From: Rhodocyclaceae bacterium
GTDB lineage: Bacteria > Pseudomonadota > Gammaproteobacteria > Burkholderiales > Rhodocyclaceae
Direction of reading: 5' to 3'
NCBI GenBank assembly: GCA_029982755.1
Contig: JARRBR010000007.1
Span: forward strand, 1-44,211
DNA length: 44,211 nucleotides
This document shows, piece after piece, positions 11,798 to 20,563 of this stretch. The notes under the pieces are model-generated. The model was not told where the DNA came from, did no database searches, and saw only the letters and a list, made by a program, of their open reading frames with translations. The translations under genes were made by a program, and so were the position numbers. How positions within the stretch are numbered: the stretch's first letter is position 1; every line of letters starts with the position of its first letter.

Positions 11798-11839
11798 TTG
11801 ACCTCGATCAAGAATGCGTCATGAATGGCGCACTAGACT
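11798..11839 (+). promoter_or_regulatory. FNR/Dnr-type site and promoter of the alcohol dehydrogenase
   Basis: The box TTGAC-CTCG-ATCAA lies at 11798-11811 (centre 11804.5); consensus is TTGAT-N4-ATCAA. A -10-like TAGACT at 11834-11839 predicts a start near 11846. The box centre is then at -41.5, the exact class II activator position. This suggests expression of the dehydrogenase under low oxygen or denitrifying conditions. Which CRP/FNR-family protein binds is unknown. Confidence 0.65.
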
Positions 11840-11889
11840 ACGGCCGTCGGTCGCAACAATCCATCCTTCATCCCAAGGAGCGAACTGTC

Positions 11890-12987
11890 ATGCCCATGAT
11901 GAAAGCCACCGTCTTCGTCGCCCCCGGCCGTATCGAACTGGTCGACAAGCCGATTCCCGAAATCGGCCCCAACGACGCCCTGATCCGCATCACCACCACC
12001 ACGATCTGCGGCACCGACGTCCACATCCTGAAGGGCGAATACCCGGTCGTGCCGGGCCTCACCATCGGCCACGAGCCGGTCGGCGTGATCGAGAAGCTCG
12101 GCAGCGCGGTGCAGGGCTACACGGAAGGCCAGCGCGTGGTCGCCGGCGCGATCTGCCCCAACTTCAACTCCTATGCCGCGCAGGACGGTGCCGCCTCGCA
12201 GGACGGCAGCTACCTGATCCCGTCCGGACAGTGCGGCGGCCACGGCTACAAGGCCACCGCGGGCTGGCGCTTCGGCAACCTGATCGACGGCACCCAGGCC
12301 GAATACGTGCTGGTGCCCGACGCCCAGGCCAATCTCGCGCCGATTCCCGACGGCCTGACCGACGAGCAGGTGCTGATGTGCCCGGACATCATGTCGACCG
12401 GCTTCAAGGGCGCCGAGAACGCCAACATCAGGCTCGGCGACACCGTGGTGGTGTTCGCCCAGGGGCCGATCGGCCTGTGCGCCACCGCCGGTGCGCGGCT
12501 GATGGGCGCGACCACGGTGATCGCAGTCGATGGCAACGACCACCGCCTCGGCATCTCCAAGGTGATGGGCGCCGACGTGACGCTGAACTTCCGCAACTGC
12601 GACGTGGTGAGCGAGGTCATGAAGCTCACCGGCGGGCGCGGTGCCGACTCGGCGATCGAGGCCCTGGGCACCCAGGCCACCTTCGAGCAGGCGCTGCGCG
12701 TGCTCAAGCCCGGCGGCACGCTGTCCAGCCTCGGGGTGTATTCGAGCGACCTGACCATCCCGCTGTCGGCCTTCGCCGCCGGCCTGGGCGACCACCGCAT
12801 CAACACCGCGCTGTGCCCGGGCGGCAAGGAACGCATGCGCCGGCTCATGAACGTGGTCGCTTCCAACCGCGTCGACCTGGGCGTGCTGGTGACCCACACC
12901 TACAAGCTCGACGACATCGTCGCCGCCTACGAGCTGTTCGCCAACCAGCGTGACGGCGTGCTGAAGGTCGCGATCAAGCCGAACTGA
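11890..12987 (+). CDS. Zinc-dependent secondary alcohol dehydrogenase
   Basis: This 365-residue protein has a GroES-like catalytic domain followed by a Rossmann domain. It resembles the secondary (isopropanol) dehydrogenases of Thermoanaerobacter and Clostridium. Catalytic zinc ligands Cys40, His61 and Asp166 (CPDIMSTGFKGAE) match the Cys/His/Asp set of that group, and the usual four-Cys structural zinc lobe is absent. The nucleotide motif QGPIG (191-195) is followed by VDGND; Asp214 favours NAD+ over NADP+. The LCPGGKERMRRLMNVV segment also matches that group. Start ATG 11890 has AAGGAG ten bases upstream. Given acetone carboxylase genes nearby, isopropanol to acetone is the likely reaction; a general sec-alcohol or even aldehyde role cannot be excluded. 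Confidence 0.85.
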   Translation: MPMMKATVFVAPGRIELVDKPIPEIGPNDALIRITTTTICGTDVHILKGEYPVVPGLTIGHEPVGVIEKLGSAVQGYTEGQRVVAGAICPNFNSYAAQDGAASQDGSYLIPSGQCGGHGYKATAGWRFGNLIDGTQAEYVLVPDAQANLAPIPDGLTDEQVLMCPDIMSTGFKGAENANIRLGDTVVVFAQGPIGLCATAGARLMGATTVIAVDGNDHRLGISKVMGADVTLNFRNCDVVSEVMKLTGGRGADSAIEALGTQATFEQALRVLKPGGTLSSLGVYSSDLTIPLSAFAAGLGDHRINTALCPGGKERMRRLMNVVASNRVDLGVLVTHTYKLDDIVAAYELFANQRDGVLKVAIKPN

Positions 12988-13003
12988 GCGCCCAGCGCCG
13001 AAT

Positions 13004-13041
13004 GCGCCAGGGGGTCCGGACGCCCGACCGCCCCCTGGCGC
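13004..13041. terminator. Shared hairpin between convergent adh and acxR
   Basis: An 11-bp stem, GCGCCAGGGGG / CCCCCTGGCGC, with a 16-base loop, lies between the two convergent stop codons. There is no U-tract on either strand, so termination efficiency is uncertain. The position suggests a bidirectional terminator. Confidence 0.6.
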
Positions 13042-13049
13042 GCAGCCTG

Positions 13050-15083
<2,034 letters not shown>

Positions 15084-15260
15084 GTGTCTCCTCCTCGCGA
15101 AACGCGACACGGCGGGTCGCTGTGTGCGACCGGAGGGTCGAGCCCCTGTCAGTTCTGCCGCATCGGTTCCGGTGTGCTGCTGTCGCCACGGATGAGGCGA
15201 CAATCCGGCGCGAGACCTTGCCCGACCGCGGCGGCCTCATCGCACCTCGACTTGAAGCAT

Positions 15261-15276
15261 AGCAAAGGGAATGCCA
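15261..15276 (-). promoter_or_regulatory. Sigma-54 (-24/-12) promoter of acxR
   Basis: On the minus strand, TGGCATTCCCTTTGCT has the GG and GC elements exactly ten bases apart, preceded by T as in YTGGCAC-N5-TTGC. The predicted start is near 15250, giving a leader of about 165 bases before the TTG of acxR. A sigma-54 promoter in front of an enhancer-binding protein gene implies positive autoregulation or another activator. Confidence 0.75.
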
Positions 15277-15403
15277 AAAACCCCACTGCCCTCAGGGGGT
15301 CGGCAAGACGATCGCCGCAGCCGGCAGTCTCGGGCCCTGCGGGGGCATCGCGGTCTGCCCGAGCCGGCGCATGCGCACGGACGGACGAGCGCCCAGCCGA
15401 CGA

Positions 15404-15455
15404 CCGTCCGGTTTTCGTACGGTCGCCGTACGGACGGCGTACGAAAAGCGGACGG
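15404..15455 (-). repeat. Inverted repeat, candidate AcxR enhancer site upstream of acxR
   Basis: The arms are CCGTCC-GG-TTTTCGTACG and CGTACGAAAA-GC-GGACGG: 16 paired positions plus a 2-base mismatch. The spacer itself contains CCGTACGG. The element lies 155-205 bp upstream of the predicted sigma-54 start of acxR, a normal enhancer distance. The left arm shares CGTCCGGTTTTCGTACG with the region upstream of acxA at 15 of 17 positions. It also sits just behind the stop of the CoA-ligase gene, so it could form a 3'-end hairpin there; no U-tract follows. The remaining bases of 15084-15468 hold no gene I can support. Confidence 0.6.
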
Positions 15456-15468
15456 TTCAGCCGATGAT

Positions 15469-17481
15469 TCAGGCGACGGCCCCAGCCGGCTCCGCGCAGG
15501 CGCGGATGGCTTCCAGCGCGGCGGGATCCTCCAGCGCGCTGAGGTCGCCCAGGGGGCCGCCGAGGTAGGCGGCGCGCACCAGGCGGCGCAGGATCTTGCC
15601 GTTGCGCGTGCGCGGCAGCGCCGCCGTGCAATGCACCCGTGCCGGCGCCAGCGCCTTGCCGAGGCGCTCGGCGACATGCGCGCGCAACACGCGCTCGCGC
15701 TCCGCCCAGGCCTCGGGGGTCAGGTCTCCAGCGGCGGCGGCCAGCGTCACGAAGCACACCGCCGCCTCCCCCTTCACCGCGTCGGGCACGCCGATCGTGA
15801 CCGCCTCCCTGACCAGCGGATGGCCGACCAGTACCGACTCGTACTCGGCCGGACCGACGCGCTTGCCGGCGATCTTGAGCGTGTCGTCGCTGCGCCCCTC
15901 GATGAACCAGTGGCCGTCGGCATCCACCCGCACCCAGTCGCCATGCACCCAGATGCCCGCAAAGCGCGACCAGTAGGTGTCGAGGTAGCGTGCGTCGTCC
16001 TGCCAGAAGCCTGCGGCCATGCCCGGCCACGGCGCCCGCAGCACGAGCTCGCCGACCTGCGTGCCCGCGCCGCGGTCAGCAGCCGGGCCGGCGCGCAGGC
16101 TGCGCCCGCCGGCGTCGACCACGTCGGCCGCCATGCCCGGAATCGGCCCGGCAAAGCCGCAAGGCTTCTGCGGCAGGCCGGGGAAGCAGGCGAGGATGCC
16201 GCCGCCGATCTCGGTGCCGCCCGAGTAGTTGATGATCGGCCGGCGCCCCTCGCCGACGCGCTCGAACAGCCAGCGCCAGGGCGCCTCGTTCCACGGCTCG
16301 CCGGTGGAGCCGAACACGCGCAGGCTGGCGAGCGCGCCTGCTGCCGGCAGCCCCGCCTCGCCCTCGCCCATCAGCAGGCGGGCGAGCGTCGGCGACAGCC
16401 CGAGGTGGGTGAGGCGGTGGCGCTCGACGAGTTGCCACAGGCGATCGGGCCGCGGATGGTCGGGCGTGCCCTCGAACAGCATCAGTGCCGCCCCGCGCAG
16501 CAGCGCGCCAAAGACCAGCCAGGGCCCCATCATCCAGCCCATGTCGGTGATCCAGCCGATGCGCTCGCCGGCCCTCACGTCGAAGGCCATCATCATGTCC
16601 TGCGCCGCCTTCAGCGGAAAGCCGGCGTGGGTGTGGAGCACGCCCTTCGGTCGCCCGGTGGTGCCCGAGGTGTACAGGATCATCAGCGGTGCATCGGCTG
16701 CATGCGGCGCGGCGCCGGCCTGGGGCGCGCTGCGCGCCACGAGTTGCCGGTAATCGATCTCGTTGCCGCGGGCGCCACCGTCCGCCGAGGCGGGCTGCAC
16801 ACCGCCGTCGCGTGCCACTACCAGCACCTGCGCGACCGCGGCACTGCGCGCGGCCGCAAGCCGCGCCTCGGCGAGCATGTCGACGCGCCGGCCGCGACGC
16901 AGGTAGGCGTCGGCGCATACGAGCAGCTTCGCGCCCGCATCCTGCAACCGGCTCGCCACCGCGTCGGCCCCGTATCCCGAGAACAGCGGCATGGCGATGG
17001 CGCCGAGGCGGGCGCAGGCGAGCAGCACGACCGCCGTCTCCGGCACCATCGGCAGGTAGATCGCGACCCGGTCGCCGCGCCCGATACCCAGCTCGGCGAG
17101 CCCGGTGGCGAGCCGGCGCGCCTCCTCATCGAGTTCGACGTAGCGGTAGCGCCGCGTGCTTCCGTCGTCACCCTCCCACGACAGCGCCAGGCGCTCGGGG
17201 TCTTCGCGCGCGACGCGACCGATCAGGTTGTCGTACAGATCGAGCTCACCGCCGACGAACCAGCGCGGCCACGCCGGCCCGGCGCTGCGCTCGAGCACCC
17301 GGCGGTAGGGCCGCGTCCAGCGCAGCGCGAGCGCCTCGGCGACCTCGGCCCAGAAGCGCTCCGGCTCCTCGGTGGCGCAGGCCTGCAGGCCGGCGAGATC
17401 GACGTGGCCGTAATCACGGATGAAGCGGGCGAGCCCGGTGTCTTCCCAGCGGCAGCCGCTGGCGAGGACCTGTTCCGACAT
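15469..17481 (-). CDS. AMP-forming acyl-CoA synthetase, probably acetoacetyl-CoA synthetase
   Basis: This 670-residue protein is of the ANL superfamily (acetyl-/acetoacetyl-CoA synthetase branch). It has the ACS-type N-terminal region WFVGGELDLYDNLI (74-87), the P-loop-like YTSGTTGRPKG (270-280), the adenylate motif YSGGTEIGGG, the hinge HWFIEGRSDDTLKIAGKRVG and the C-terminal catalytic lysine motif RTRNGKILRR. It should convert acetoacetate, ATP and CoA to acetoacetyl-CoA, AMP and PPi. That substrate comes from context: the gene follows acxABC on the same strand, whose product is acetoacetate. AGGAGGGG lies about ten bases before ATG 17481. A terminator-like structure separates it from acxC, so its expression may be partly independent. 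Acetate or another short acid is an alternative substrate. Confidence 0.82.
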   Translation of the reverse strand: MSEQVLASGCRWEDTGLARFIRDYGHVDLAGLQACATEEPERFWAEVAEALALRWTRPYRRVLERSAGPAWPRWFVGGELDLYDNLIGRVAREDPERLALSWEGDDGSTRRYRYVELDEEARRLATGLAELGIGRGDRVAIYLPMVPETAVVLLACARLGAIAMPLFSGYGADAVASRLQDAGAKLLVCADAYLRRGRRVDMLAEARLAAARSAAVAQVLVVARDGGVQPASADGGARGNEIDYRQLVARSAPQAGAAPHAADAPLMILYTSGTTGRPKGVLHTHAGFPLKAAQDMMMAFDVRAGERIGWITDMGWMMGPWLVFGALLRGAALMLFEGTPDHPRPDRLWQLVERHRLTHLGLSPTLARLLMGEGEAGLPAAGALASLRVFGSTGEPWNEAPWRWLFERVGEGRRPIINYSGGTEIGGGILACFPGLPQKPCGFAGPIPGMAADVVDAGGRSLRAGPAADRGAGTQVGELVLRAPWPGMAAGFWQDDARYLDTYWSRFAGIWVHGDWVRVDADGHWFIEGRSDDTLKIAGKRVGPAEYESVLVGHPLVREAVTIGVPDAVKGEAAVCFVTLAAAAGDLTPEAWAERERVLRAHVAERLGKALAPARVHCTAALPRTRNGKILRRLVRAAYLGGPLGDLSALEDPAALEAIRACAEPAGAVA

Positions 17482-17500
17482 GTCTGTCCCCTCCTGCGGC

Positions 17501-17605
17501 TCAGGCCGCCTCCACAATGAACTCGATCGCCTGCGCGCGCGCGGCGCCGGCCCTGCCTTTCCATGCCATGCGGCCAGGTCCCTGATGGACGAGCGCCTTC
17601 ATCAT
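17501..17605 (-). pseudogene. Alcohol dehydrogenase N-terminal remnant (34 codons)
   Basis: A small intact reading frame begins MMKALVHQGPGRMAWKG with GGAG eight bases upstream. The first 15 residues match the standard N-terminus of zinc alcohol dehydrogenases (MKALVYHGPGxxAWE). The sequence then changes to AGAARAQAIEFIVEAA and stops, with no catalytic domain. The simplest reading is a dehydrogenase gene reduced by an internal deletion, leaving its ribosome site and first codons. It lies between acxC and the CoA-ligase gene, where a dehydrogenase would make sense. Alternatively it is still translated as a small peptide. The stop lies 19 bases before the ligase ATG. Confidence 0.5.
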
Positions 17606-17619
17606 CTTGTCGTCTCCGC

Positions 17620-17679
17620 AAAAAGGCCCCCGGACCGGAGCCGGGGGTTGAACAGCGGGCCGTGGCACCCCACGGCCCG
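17620..17679 (-). terminator. Tandem hairpins ending acxABC transcription
   Basis: Reading leftwards after the acxC stop, a perfect 10-bp stem (17656-17665 / 17670-17679) is followed by a 7-bp GC stem (17627-17633 / 17641-17647). Two bases later comes a run of five T (17624-17620). The second hairpin has the form of an intrinsic terminator. The first may protect the 3' end or help pausing. Confidence 0.75.
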
Positions 17680-17694
17680 GGGGAGAAGCCCGCC

Positions 17695-18201
17695 TCAGTC
17701 GGCGCGCTCCGGCACCGGCAGACCGACCCAGTCCTTGTAGAAGGCCTCGATGTCGGGCTCGAAGTCATGGATCACCGGGTACCACGGCGTGGGCGCCTCG
17801 ACGTCGTGCATCGTGCCGCAGCTGGGGCAGTAGTACTCGCGATAAACCTGCCACTGCGTGTCCGGCGCCATCAGCTTCGGGTACACCTCAGTCATCGCTT
17901 CCTCGGTGTCGCGCACGTAGATGGCGGCGTGCAGCTTCCAGTTTTCGCGATAGTCGCCGAACACGTGGCCGCAGTCGCACTGGGTGACCCACTGCTTGGT
18001 CTTGGCCGATTGCACGATGTAGAGATGCGGCCCGAGCGGCAGAACGATCTTGTCCTTGAAGCTGACCTTGGCCTGCAGCGCCTTCAGGTACTGCTCGAAG
18101 CGGCTGTTGTCCTTGGGCATCGACAGCATGCGGAAGGTGGTTTCCCAGTCGAGCGAGCCTTCGACGAGGTGGGCGACCTGTTCATTGGTGTAGGTAGACA
18201 T
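17695..18201 (-). CDS. acxC: Acetone carboxylase gamma subunit
   Basis: This 168-residue protein has the usual AcxC length. It carries a zinc-ribbon-like set of cysteines: Cys75 and Cys77 (QCDCGH), Cys125 and Cys128 (YYCPSCG). This subunit completes the (alpha-beta-gamma)2 enzyme that carboxylates acetone with bicarbonate and ATP. Start ATG 18201 has GAGGAG eight bases upstream. It lies 23 bases after the acxB stop and is the last gene of the acxABC unit, followed by tandem hairpins. No membrane segment or signal peptide is present, so the enzyme is cytoplasmic. Confidence 0.96.
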   Translation of the reverse strand: MSTYTNEQVAHLVEGSLDWETTFRMLSMPKDNSRFEQYLKALQAKVSFKDKIVLPLGPHLYIVQSAKTKQWVTQCDCGHVFGDYRENWKLHAAIYVRDTEEAMTEVYPKLMAPDTQWQVYREYYCPSCGTMHDVEAPTPWYPVIHDFEPDIEAFYKDWVGLPVPERAD

Positions 18202-18224
18202 TTTCCAACTCCTCGATTCGGTGA

Positions 18225-20549
18225 TTACTCTTCGACCTGGACGACGGTCGTGACGTCGGGCAGCAGCGACAGGTCCATGCGGTGCTTGGAGCCGTAGGTC
18301 GGGACGTTGAGTTCGGTCTCCAGCAGCTGCCAGTCGGCCGGCAGGCTCCAGAAGGCCTTGAACTCCTTCGTGAACTTCTCCGACAACGCGAAGCTCGTCG
18401 CGAACATGTGCTGCACCTGCACCGCCGCGTGCTTGTTGATGATGCGTTCGCGCTCCTCCTTCATCCACTCGCGCGTCGGCAGCGCGCGGGCGAGCCGCTC
18501 CTTGCGCATCTCGGCACGGCGTGCGGCGGTCTTCGCGACATCCACCGCGAACACGCCCTTCGCGTCCTGCGTGAACACCGCGCCATAGACCTTCTGCGCG
18601 TACTCCGGCAGCAGGAACTTCTGGTTCAGGTCGTTCTCGATCGCCTTCGGCTCGCGATCGATCGGATCCCCGAAGCCCGGGCCGCCGCGCAGGTAGTTCA
18701 GGTACAGGTCGTGGTTGTCGTAGCAGTCCTCGGTGGTCATGCACTGCTTGTCGCGCTTGACCACGGCCGTCGCGTCGATGTGGCGCTCGTAGTCCGGACG
18801 CGTCGGATCGAGGTCACCGCCCAGCGGCAGCGAGTCGCCGATCGCAATGCGTTGCTCCAGACCCGTCTTGTGCGCCTCGAAGCGATAGCCGGTCGCCGAC
18901 GGATAGCCACCCATCATTCCCCAGTCGCTGTTCATGAAGCCGTTGCCCATGAAGAACATCGTCCAGTCCTGGGCGTTCCACACCATGCGCAGCGTCTCGA
19001 AGCCGCAGCCACCGCGGTACTTGCCGTAGCCCCCGGAGTTGGCCTTGACGTTGCGGCCCAGATACAGGAGCGGCTCGGCCATCTCCCAGATCTCAATGTC
19101 GCCCATGTCGCCTTCCGGGTTCCAGATCGCCGCGGCGTGGTTCAGGCCGTCCTTCACCGCGCACGCTCCGGTGCCGCAGCTCGAGGCTTCGAAGCTGTTC
19201 ACCGCGTGGATCTCGCCGTCCTGGTTGATGCCGCCACCCTGCAGCCAGTTCGAGGTGTTGGCGTTGCCGGCGTTCACCTCCTCCAGATAGCCGCGGCTGA
19301 AGTAGGACTGCGAGAGACCGCGCCACAGCGCCGCCCACCCGGACACGAGGAAGTGCCACGCGTAGGCGTGACCGGTGCGACGGTCGTCCGGGTTGCACCA
19401 CGTGCCCTTGGGCAAGCGGAACTCGGTCGCGTAGTAGGCACCGTCGTTGATGCGCTGGGTCGGCACCAGGGTCTGGCACATCATCACCCAGATGCCCGAC
19501 GTGAAGGCCACCTGGTGCGCGTTGAAGGTATGCCAGCCCCAGCGGCTCGCGCCTTCGAAGTCGAGGCGCCACTTGCCGTCCGGCTTGATCGTCATTTCGC
19601 ACGGCGAGTGCATGATCGAGTCGAGCTTGGCGAAGGCGGAAGACACTTGCACGTCTTCGTGCTTGTACGGCACATCGACGAACGACACCTTGCGGTACTT
19701 GCCCGGCAGCGTCATCGCCTTGATGCGGTTCATCAGGCCGCGACGGCCTTCCTCGATGACTTCGTAGGCGAACTTCTCGTAGGCCTCGATGCCGTCGGCG
19801 CGGATCACTTCCTCGACCAGTTCGCGGATCATATGGCAACCGGCGATACGGGTCTTCTCGTCGAGAATCCAGTACTTCGGCGTACGCACCGAACGCTGCG
19901 ACTCGTGCAGCCAGTCGCGCAGCGGGGTGTCATTCACACCGGTCTTGCGGCAGGTGATCATGTAGCCGTCGCCGAAGCGCTGCACCTGACCGGTCGACAT
20001 CGAGCCCGGGGTCACCGCGCCGGTGTCGATCACGTGCGTCACGCCGCCCACCCAGCCGATCAGCCGGCCTTCCCAGAAGATCGGGACGATGGTGGCGATG
20101 TCGCACGGGTGCACGTTGCCGATCGAGCAATCGTTGTTCGTGAACATGTCACCGGGGTTGATGCCGGGGTTGGCTTCCCAGTTGTTCTCGATCATGTACT
20201 TGATCGCTGCGCCCATCGTGCCGACGTGGATGATGATGCCGGTCGAGGTGAGCACGCAGTCGCCGACCGCGTTGTACAGCGTGAAGCACAGTTCGCCTTC
20301 CTGCTCCACGATCGGGCTCGCCGCGATCTTCTTCGCCGTCTCACGGGCATGCACGAGGCCGCCGCGCAGCTTGGAAAACAGCTTCTCGTAGCCGATCGGG
20401 TCGCTGTCGCGGAATTCGAGCTTCTCCTGGCCGTTGTAGTAGCCGGTGGCCTTGGTGCGCTCGATGATCCCGTCGCGGAACTGCTTCAGCGTCTGGCCGT
20501 TCTTCAGCAGGTCGGCGAAGCCGAGTTCCTTGTTTGTCATCATGTTCAT
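18225..20549 (-). CDS. acxB: Acetone carboxylase alpha subunit (HyuB family)
   Basis: This 774-residue protein is a member of the hydantoinase B/oxoprolinase family. It is the subunit that binds the Mn centre where acetone enolate meets CO2. His147, Asp150 (GNVHPCDI) and His172 (GVTHVID) keep the exact spacing of the Xanthobacter ligands His150/Asp153/His175, offset by three. The family segment NSGGYGKYRGGCGFE is also present. Start ATG 20549 (MNMMTNKELG) follows GGAGACCGCC. It lies 14 bases after acxA, so both are co-translated. Composition in these three genes looks less GC-extreme than in the flanks. Confidence 0.97.
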   Translation of the reverse strand: MNMMTNKELGFADLLKNGQTLKQFRDGIIERTKATGYYNGQEKLEFRDSDPIGYEKLFSKLRGGLVHARETAKKIAASPIVEQEGELCFTLYNAVGDCVLTSTGIIIHVGTMGAAIKYMIENNWEANPGINPGDMFTNNDCSIGNVHPCDIATIVPIFWEGRLIGWVGGVTHVIDTGAVTPGSMSTGQVQRFGDGYMITCRKTGVNDTPLRDWLHESQRSVRTPKYWILDEKTRIAGCHMIRELVEEVIRADGIEAYEKFAYEVIEEGRRGLMNRIKAMTLPGKYRKVSFVDVPYKHEDVQVSSAFAKLDSIMHSPCEMTIKPDGKWRLDFEGASRWGWHTFNAHQVAFTSGIWVMMCQTLVPTQRINDGAYYATEFRLPKGTWCNPDDRRTGHAYAWHFLVSGWAALWRGLSQSYFSRGYLEEVNAGNANTSNWLQGGGINQDGEIHAVNSFEASSCGTGACAVKDGLNHAAAIWNPEGDMGDIEIWEMAEPLLYLGRNVKANSGGYGKYRGGCGFETLRMVWNAQDWTMFFMGNGFMNSDWGMMGGYPSATGYRFEAHKTGLEQRIAIGDSLPLGGDLDPTRPDYERHIDATAVVKRDKQCMTTEDCYDNHDLYLNYLRGGPGFGDPIDREPKAIENDLNQKFLLPEYAQKVYGAVFTQDAKGVFAVDVAKTAARRAEMRKERLARALPTREWMKEERERIINKHAAVQVQHMFATSFALSEKFTKEFKAFWSLPADWQLLETELNVPTYGSKHRMDLSLLPDVTTVVQVEE

Positions 20550-20563
20550 GGCGGTCTCCTCGA

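Noticed and set aside
11731-11889. Upstream in-frame extension of the alcohol dehydrogenase
   Set aside because: It would start inside the thiC terminator hairpin and has no ribosome site. AAGGAG precedes ATG 11890, where family homology begins.
15084-15203. Earlier start for the acxR protein
   Set aside because: The added residues are Arg/Pro/Thr-rich without similarity to AcoR proteins. The AGGAGG site supports TTG 15083.
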